From NCBI GenBank assembly GCA_025057195.1, contig JANWWX010000012.1, positions 1 through 13,082 of the forward strand: a DNA stretch of 13,082 nucleotides. Reading direction: 5' to 3'. A program made the translations under genes and the position numbers. The notes beneath the pieces were generated by a model, which was given only the letters and a program-made list of their open reading frames with translations, ran no database searches and had not been told where the DNA came from. This document shows, one piece after another, positions 7,909 to 13,082 of the stretch; the first letter of the stretch is position 1; the number at the start of each line of letters is the position of its first letter. Origin of the DNA: Leptospiraceae bacterium (GTDB taxonomy: Bacteria > Spirochaetota > Leptospiria > Turneriellales > Turneriellaceae).

Positions 7909-10900
7909 TTTTCCCCGTCACGGGGTTTCCTGTTATTTATCCGCGCCAGCAGCAGTTGCCCAAAGTGGCTTTCAAGAATGCGCGCGTCTTTTTTTCCGAT
8001 TTCACGGGCGCAACAGCACTGCGCAGCGCAGCCCCGGATGCCGACGAATTATTCATCCTTAAAGCGGCCTGGCTGAGCGAGCTTTTATTCCGCATCCTTT
8101 CGCGTGCCGATTTTGGGATCGAGCCACAAGAGGAAACCCGCAAACAGTGTGCGCAGCTTTTGGCTGTCAGCCCGGCGGAGGCAAACCTTGCCCTATGCGG
8201 CTTGCTGTGGCTTTCGCATGCCAACCCCTTGCTTAAGACACTGGCTGTCTTTTTTTCTGGCACCGAAAAAATTTTTGATATTGCTTTCTTGCTGCGCAGT
8301 GCCCGCGGGCGCGCGCTTTATGAACTGCTCTTGCGCGCAAAAACCCTGGATGAGCAAATAGAGGCGTTGCTCGAACAATACCCTGATCTCTTAAGTGAAG
8401 AGGAGCGGCTGCTTTTTTTGCGCATCCTACGCTACGCTGCTGGCGCACGCTGGCAGCTGGGCGGAGAGCCGCAATATGGCCATGACGTGCCGCACGGCGA
8501 GGCCATCAACCGCAGCAGCGACCGGGACTGGATGCACACGCTGGTGTTGGTGGCCAAAATCGTACCGGTGTGGCTTGCCGACATCCGCCGGCGTTACCAG
8601 GTCGATATCTGGCGGCTTGATGCGATCCCCGACGCCGAATTGGACCACCTCGAAAGTTTGGGCATCAACGGCATCTGGCTTGTCGGGCTATGGCAGCGCA
8701 GTCCAGCATCGGCCCGCATCAAGGTTTTAACCGGCGGCAAGAACTATGCCTCCGCTTACTCTGTTTTCGATTACCGCGTTGCGGACGAGTGGGGCGGCGA
8801 GGAAGCGCTTGCCCGTTTCCATGCACGCTGCGCTGCGCGGGGAATTCGCCTCGGCTGCGACATGGTGCCCAACCATACCGGGATTGATTCGCGTTGGCTG
8901 CGCGAAAATCCCGACGACTTCATGCAAGTGGATTTTTGTCCTTTCCCGAATTACCAATTTAGCGGCGAAAACCTCTCGGGCACCCCGGAGATGCAAATCC
9001 GCATCGAGGATGGTTATTATCGCCGCTCGGATGCGGCAGTGGTCTTTGCGCTGGATTATGCTGGCCGTCGGCGCTATATTTACCATGGCAACGACGGCAC
9101 TGGCTTGCCATGGAACGACACCGCACAGCTCGACCACACGCGCGCAGCAGTACGCCAGAAAATCATTGAAACCGCGCTTTCGCTTTCGCGCTATTTTTCG
9201 GTCATCCGCTTTGATGCGGCGATGACACTGACGCGCATGCACTACCGCAGGCTGTGGTTCCCAGATCCAACAAGCCATCCCGCCATCGCCAGCCGCGCTG
9301 CCTTTGCCCTAACGCAGTCTGAGTTCGATGCCCGCATGCCCCGCGAGTTTTGGACTGAGTTGGTTGAAGCATTTCGCGCGCACAGCCCTGACACACTGCT
9401 CATTGCCGAAGCCTTTTGGATGACCGAAATGTATTTTGTGCGCAATTTGGGCATGCACCGGGTCTATAATAGCGCGTTCATGCACTGCCTGCGCGATGAA
9501 AAAAATGTGCAGTTTGAAAAGACACTGCGTGACTTCCGCGCCCACGACCCAGAGACACTGCGCCGCTTTGTCAACTACCTGAGCACACCAGACGAAGAAT
9601 CGGCGCAGACCCACTTCCCACACGCTGACAAGTATTTTGGCGCCATGGTCTTGATGGCCACACTGCCTGGCTTGCCGATGCTTGCGCCGGGACAGACCGA
9701 AGGCTACCGTGAAAAATACGGCATGGATCAAGACGCCCCGCTGAGCAACGAGGCAGTAGATGAATACCTCGTCAGCCGGCATCGGCGGGAGATCACACCG
9801 CTCCTCAAACGCCGGTGGGAATTCGCGGATCCTTTGGCACTCAGCTTCCCGCAAGTAGAAAAGCCAGACCATGTCTTATGCTACACGACTGGAAAAAGCG
9901 AACGCTTTTTAGTGGCTTTCAACAATTCGCCGCAGCGCAGCGAAATCCGCATTGCCCCAGGCGATTTCTTGGCTCTTTTTCCGAACAATACCCCCGAACT
10001 AACGTGGAAAGAGCTTTTGCGCGGTGAGATCTGCCAGCGCGAGCGCAACGACATAGAACACAATGGTTTCCTCCTCACGCTTGAACCCTATGGCTGTGTG
10101 GTATTTTCTGAGTTTGGAAAAATTGTACAACTTGTTAAAGAAGAAAAAAAGGAAACCATGTCATTCTCCCGTTTCCCCAAACTCGGCGAATACCTGAGCG
10201 GCATGGTCGTCCCCGTGGCAGCGCTGCGCTCACAGCAAAGCTGCGGTATTGGTGAATTTTATGATCTCAAGCTCCTTGTCGATTGGTGCAAGCTCACTGG
10301 CCACAACCTGATTGCACTTTTGCCGATTAACGATTCGTGGACTTCAAGCTGTCCTTATGCCGCCCTCAGTGCACACGCATTGCATCCAGTTTATATAAAC
10401 CTCGATGCGCTCAATCCGGACGAAAAAATAGCGGCCGCCATTGCCGCAGAGCGCAGCAAGCATGCGACCTATAAACGCGTGCGGTTTTCTGATATTGCCG
10501 CATTTAAAGAGAAAATTTTGCGCCAGCTTTACGAACGCGAGCCGGAGGCGGCGATGGCCTCGGTGCCAATAGAATTTGCGAGCCAACGCTGGCTGCGCGA
10601 CTACGCCATCTTTCGTCACATCAAGGCCTATTTTGGCGGCCGTGCCTGGTTTGAATGGGATGCCACAGCTGCTCCGTCTAACATCCAATCGCTTTTGGCC
10701 AACCCTGTGGTGGAAGCACGCGATGCCTTTTTTGAACAAAACCACCGTGAACTTTTCTTTTATGTCTGGGTGCAGTACCTACTCGACCGCCAACTCACAG
10801 AAGTACGTGACTATGCCACTTCTGCAGGGGTCTATCTCAAAGGCGACATGCCGATTTTGCTCGAACGCGACAGTGTCGATGTTTGGCTCAACCCACAGCT

Positions 10901-12071
10901 TTTCAACACGCGGTTACGTGCTGGGGCTCCGCCCGACATGTTTTCTCCAGAAGGGCAAAACTGGGGACTCCCGGTCTATAACTGGGTGGAGCATGAACGC
11001 GAGGATTTCCGGTGGTGGCGAAGCCGCATCCACCAATTGGAGCGCTATTTCGGTGCCTACCGCATCGACCACGTGCTGGGCTTTTTCCGCATCTGGAGCA
11101 TTGAGGAAAATAACCGCTCGGGCATTGATGGTTTCTTCCAGCCCTCGTTGCCGCTTTCTGCCGACGAATTCCAAAACCTGTGCGGCAGCAGAGAAATAGA
11201 ACTAAAACTGTCTGCGATTGAAATTTATCCAGAAGAGAGCAAAAGCCTGCCACCAAAAGCCAAAGACCGCCTGCTGCAGATCGGGGAAAAACTTTTCCTG
11301 CCGCAAGAACTAACGAACGAAACCAGCATCCAGCAATGGGAAATACCCGAGGCGCTGAAGGGCGAACTCCTGCGCCGGCTGCATGCGCGCGCCTTTATCC
11401 GCTACGAAAATAGCCTTTATCCTGGTTGGGAATTTTCTGAGCGCCTGGCGGCAATCCACATCGCACCGGAAATTAAGACCCGCCTCACGGAGGCTGTTGC
11501 CAGCCGGCGCCCGCGTGAACAGGAAATCCAAGAGGCACAGGGTAGGAAAATCCTTTCGTTATTGAAAAACGGAAGCGCGATGCTGCCGTGCGCGGAGGAT
11601 TTAGGGGTCGTCCCGGACTATGTCCGTCCAGCCCTTGCTGAACTGGGCATCTTGGGGCTCAAGGTCTATCGTTGGGAGACAGAAAACGGGGTACCCAAGG
11701 ACCCGGCGGGCTATCCCTACCTTGCCGTAGCCACAAGCTCGGTGCACGACTCGAGCAACCTGCGCGAATGGCTTGCCAACGAAGCACAAACGATCCCTGG
11801 CTTTAACCACCACGCTGCGGTCGCAGACATTGGGCAAATCCTGGGCAGGCTTTATGCCTCGCCAGCCATGCTGGCCCTGATCCCCCTGCAGGATTTGCTT
11901 GCGCTCGAGGAAAAACTCCACGGCGATCCGAAAGAGGAGCGCATCAACATCCCCGGCACGGTTTCCGATTTCAACTGGACCTACCGCATGCCGCTTTATC
12001 TGGAAGAACTTTTGGCAGAAGAAACGCTCAACCAGAAGATCCGGAACCTCACCGCAAGACGGCCGCAGTAG
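7905..12071 (+). CDS. Bifunctional GH13 alpha-amylase-family / GH77 4-alpha-glucanotransferase fusion
   Basis: A 1388-residue cytoplasmic protein with no signal peptide. Residues about 1-185 are a leucine-rich, mostly helical region that I do not recognise. Residues about 190-740 are GH13: region I DMVPNH (319-324), region II IRFDAAM with nucleophile Asp437, region III AEAFW with acid/base Glu502, and region IV NYLSTPDEE with Asp563. The histidine usual before that last Asp is proline here. Residues 752-1388 are GH77 (MalQ/DPE2 type): YRIDHVLGFFRIW with nucleophile Asp1055, AEDLGVVPDYV with acid/base Glu1231, and SVHDSSNLREW with Asp1282. The 176-residue gap between the first two acids, versus about 47 in Thermus MalQ, indicates a DPE2-like insertion. 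The expected roles are hydrolysis or transfer on alpha-glucans plus maltodextrin disproportionation, feeding the overlapping upstream phosphorylase. Exact GH13 specificity is not inferable. The domain junction has its own ribosome-binding site and ATG (10158). Confidence 0.93.
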   Translation: MIFPVTGFPVIYPRQQQLPKVAFKNARVFFSDFTGATALRSAAPDADELFILKAAWLSELLFRILSRADFGIEPQEETRKQCAQLLAVSPAEANLALCGLLWLSHANPLLKTLAVFFSGTEKIFDIAFLLRSARGRALYELLLRAKTLDEQIEALLEQYPDLLSEEERLLFLRILRYAAGARWQLGGEPQYGHDVPHGEAINRSSDRDWMHTLVLVAKIVPVWLADIRRRYQVDIWRLDAIPDAELDHLESLGINGIWLVGLWQRSPASARIKVLTGGKNYASAYSVFDYRVADEWGGEEALARFHARCAARGIRLGCDMVPNHTGIDSRWLRENPDDFMQVDFCPFPNYQFSGENLSGTPEMQIRIEDGYYRRSDAAVVFALDYAGRRRYIYHGNDGTGLPWNDTAQLDHTRAAVRQKIIETALSLSRYFSVIRFDAAMTLTRMHYRRLWFPDPTSHPAIASRAAFALTQSEFDARMPREFWTELVEAFRAHSPDTLLIAEAFWMTEMYFVRNLGMHRVYNSAFMHCLRDEKNVQFEKTLRDFRAHDPETLRRFVNYLSTPDEESAQTHFPHADKYFGAMVLMATLPGLPMLAPGQTEGYREKYGMDQDAPLSNEAVDEYLVSRHRREITPLLKRRWEFADPLALSFPQVEKPDHVLCYTTGKSERFLVAFNNSPQRSEIRIAPGDFLALFPNNTPELTWKELLRGEICQRERNDIEHNGFLLTLEPYGCVVFSEFGKIVQLVKEEKKETMSFSRFPKLGEYLSGMVVPVAALRSQQSCGIGEFYDLKLLVDWCKLTGHNLIALLPINDSWTSSCPYAALSAHALHPVYINLDALNPDEKIAAAIAAERSKHATYKRVRFSDIAAFKEKILRQLYEREPEAAMASVPIEFASQRWLRDYAIFRHIKAYFGGRAWFEWDATAAPSNIQSLLANPVVEARDAFFEQNHRELFFYVWVQYLLDRQLTEVRDYATSAGVYLKGDMPILLERDSVDVWLNPQLFNTRLRAGAPPDMFSPEGQNWGLPVYNWVEHEREDFRWWRSRIHQLERYFGAYRIDHVLGFFRIWSIEENNRSGIDGFFQPSLPLSADEFQNLCGSREIELKLSAIEIYPEESKSLPPKAKDRLLQIGEKLFLPQELTNETSIQQWEIPEALKGELLRRLHARAFIRYENSLYPGWEFSERLAAIHIAPEIKTRLTEAVASRRPREQEIQEAQGRKILSLLKNGSAMLPCAEDLGVVPDYVRPALAELGILGLKVYRWETENGVPKDPAGYPYLAVATSSVHDSSNLREWLANEAQTIPGFNHHAAVADIGQILGRLYASPAMLALIPLQDLLALEEKLHGDPKEERINIPGTVSDFNWTYRMPLYLEELLAEETLNQKIRNLTARRPQ
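10145..10160 (+). promoter_or_regulatory. Internal ribosome-binding site plus ATG, overlapping an A-AAA-AAG slippery heptamer
   Basis: Within the fusion gene, AAGGA (10149-10153) lies four bases upstream of an in-frame ATG at 10158 (codon 752), exactly where the GH77 domain begins with MSFSRFPKLGEY. Starting there would give a 637-residue stand-alone GH77 enzyme. The same bases read, in frame, A AAA AAG (10145-10151), the classical -1 slippery heptamer. A -1 shift would read 34 further sense codons from 10151 and stop at TGA 10253-10255, giving a GH13-only product. Whether either event occurs cannot be told from sequence. Confidence 0.5.
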
Positions 12072-12121
12072 CAGCTGAATCAGAGCTCAGAAGCCATGAG
12101 TTTTTGTGCTTTTGGGTCGTC

Positions 12122-12167
12122 TAAAAAACGAAAACAGGGGGAGCACTACCCCCTAAAAAGTTTTTTA
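12122..12167 (+). terminator. Two-tier stem-loop between the glucan operon and the receptor gene
   Basis: The inner stem is AGGGGG (12136-12141) with CCCCCT (12149-12154), closed by a seven-base loop. The outer stem is TAAAAAAC (12122-12129) with GTTTTTTA (12160-12167). A-rich internal loops of six and five bases separate the two. It could end transcription of the glucan operon, since the A-tract, GC hairpin and T-run are all present, though the T-run begins only after AAAAAG. It could instead be a leader structure, because its last base is the A of the downstream ATG and it buries the region just before that start. Confidence 0.5.
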
Positions 12168-13082
12168 TGGGCGTGCCTAAGAATCATCTGAAGCAACGCC
12201 TGAAAGCAGCCGATAATTTATGGGTGAAAGCATTTTTTGCCCGCTTATCGGTACGTGCCAAACTGACCCTGGCTGCGGGGTTACTTTTTCTGCCCTTGGC
12301 CTTTTTAGGGTTGAATTTTTGGCTGGTGACAACGGCTGATATTGTACGAACAAGAATGGAAATTGCCGGCGCCAGGATCCTGCCTGCAATCCATAAGGTC
12401 ATTTACCACGTTCAAAGGCGTCGAGGGTTTACAACGCTGCACCGTGCAAATACCGACAAAAGTAAGGAGCACGCTGAGGAAAGCAAGGCAGTGTCCGAAG
12501 CCATGGCGGCGCTCCAGCTTGCGGTGCAGCAAAATAGCATCCTGAAGCTCGATGCGGCCACCGAAGTCTTGGCCGAAAAATTGAAAATCTTGGTGGCTAC
12601 CCAACTGGAATCTGCCCGAAAAGACCATATTAACAAACACACAGAACGGATACAGGACCTGCTGGAACTCATCGCGGAACTATCAGAAAAATCGCAACTG
12701 AACTTTGAGCCAGAGCCTTTTCCCTATTACCTCATGGAGGCATCCACAAAAATTTTGCCTATTTTAGGCGAACGGTTGGGCCAACTGCGGTTTTTGGGAA
12801 CGCAGTTGCTTGCAGAGCAAACCGGGGATTTAATGCTACTGGGAGAGATAATGGCTATTTATGGAAGCATGCTGTTACGACAAAAAGAGCTACAGACAAA
12901 TTTGCAAAAAATAATAAAGTACTCCAATAAAGAACAGTATCGGCAATTGCAAAAAGACTTGGAAGTTGCCCAAACTGCGTTTGATAACGCCTGGCGAAAG
13001 GCCTTTCGTGGGAGGAGGCTGGAAGGTCAGGCATTTGTCGAAGAATATTTCAATGTGGCGACGCGCTTGGCAGATGCCTACT
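12167..13082 (+). CDS. Transmembrane receptor, N-terminal part (probable chemoreceptor), partial
   Basis: An open frame of 305 complete codons that continues past the window end. A basic N-terminal stretch (about 1-32) leads to one transmembrane helix at about 33-54. A long, highly helical, charged region follows, containing VQRRRGFTTLHRAN (about 83-96) and FPYYLMEASTKILPILGERLGQLR (about 188-211). A helical sensor region with an RRG-type motif, then YYLM...LP.L.ERLGQLR, is typical of periplasmic sensor domains in methyl-accepting chemotaxis proteins and some sensor kinases or cyclases. The second membrane helix, HAMP and output domain would lie beyond the edge, so the output type is unproven. 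The ATG at 12167 has only AAAAAG nearby as a ribosome-binding site. GTG 12173 is an alternative start. The long opposite-strand frames in this region are shadows. Confidence 0.7.
   Translation, partial: MGVPKNHLKQRLKAADNLWVKAFFARLSVRAKLTLAAGLLFLPLAFLGLNFWLVTTADIVRTRMEIAGARILPAIHKVIYHVQRRRGFTTLHRANTDKSKEHAEESKAVSEAMAALQLAVQQNSILKLDAATEVLAEKLKILVATQLESARKDHINKHTERIQDLLELIAELSEKSQLNFEPEPFPYYLMEASTKILPILGERLGQLRFLGTQLLAEQTGDLMLLGEIMAIYGSMLLRQKELQTNLQKIIKYSNKEQYRQLQKDLEVAQTAFDNAWRKAFRGRRLEGQAFVEEYFNVATRLADAY

Noticed and set aside
12177..12672. Overlapping - strand frames under the terminal receptor gene
   Set aside because: The + strand frame runs uninterrupted for 305 codons with a membrane helix and sensor motifs, so the - strand frames are shadows.
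1..13082. CRISPR arrays, tRNA/rRNA genes, insertion sequences, phage or defence genes
   Set aside because: I looked for regular repeats, terminal inverted repeats, transposase motifs and RNA-gene signatures and found none; the region reads as ordinary chromosomal metabolic and housekeeping genes.

Overview
This 13.1 kb stretch of bacterial chromosome is gene-dense and has moderate GC content by eye. The LolD/MacB-type ABC exporter pair and a receptor-like membrane protein suggest a Gram-negative, probably motile organism. I could not assign a genus or phylum. No rRNA, tRNA, CRISPR array or insertion sequence is visible, and no gene-free stretch exceeds about 150 bases.

Layout. (1) 5-2074, + strand: an ABC ATPase and its permease, joined TGA|ATG with no gap. 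(2) 2071-2580, - strand: a START/SRPBCC-like small protein, convergent with the permease and overlapping it by the four bases CTAA. (3) 2667-3338, + strand: an unusual two-domain protein with an AhpD/CMD-like helical part and a Rieske [2Fe-2S] part. (4) 3335-4990, - strand: peptide chain release factor 3, whose 3' end again overlaps its convergent neighbour by CTAA. (5) 5028-5366, - strand: a small hypothetical protein with one hydrophobic segment, just upstream of release factor 3. (6) 5367-5517: a divergent intergenic region carrying a near-ideal inverted repeat. (7) 5518-12071, + strand: a glucan operon of glycogen phosphorylase followed, with an ATGA overlap, by a 1388-residue fusion of a GH13 alpha-amylase-family enzyme to a GH77 4-alpha-glucanotransferase. 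(8) 12072-12166: an intergenic region with a two-tier stem-loop. (9) 12167-13082, + strand: the N-terminal part of a transmembrane receptor, probably a chemoreceptor, cut by the window edge.

How the genes work together. The phosphorylase releases glucose-1-phosphate from the ends of alpha-1,4 chains. The GH13 part probably cuts or transfers on oligosaccharides or branched limit dextrins, and the GH77 part disproportionates short maltodextrins back into chains the phosphorylase can use. The GH77 half has a long insertion between its first two catalytic acids, as in plant DPE2 and related bacterial enzymes. The GH13 unit sits where plant DPE2 has its starch-binding domains. The domain junction contains a strong internal ribosome-binding site with an ATG, overlapping an A-AAA-AAG slippery heptamer. 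One gene might therefore also yield separate GH13 and GH77 products. That junction is the most interesting signal in the window.
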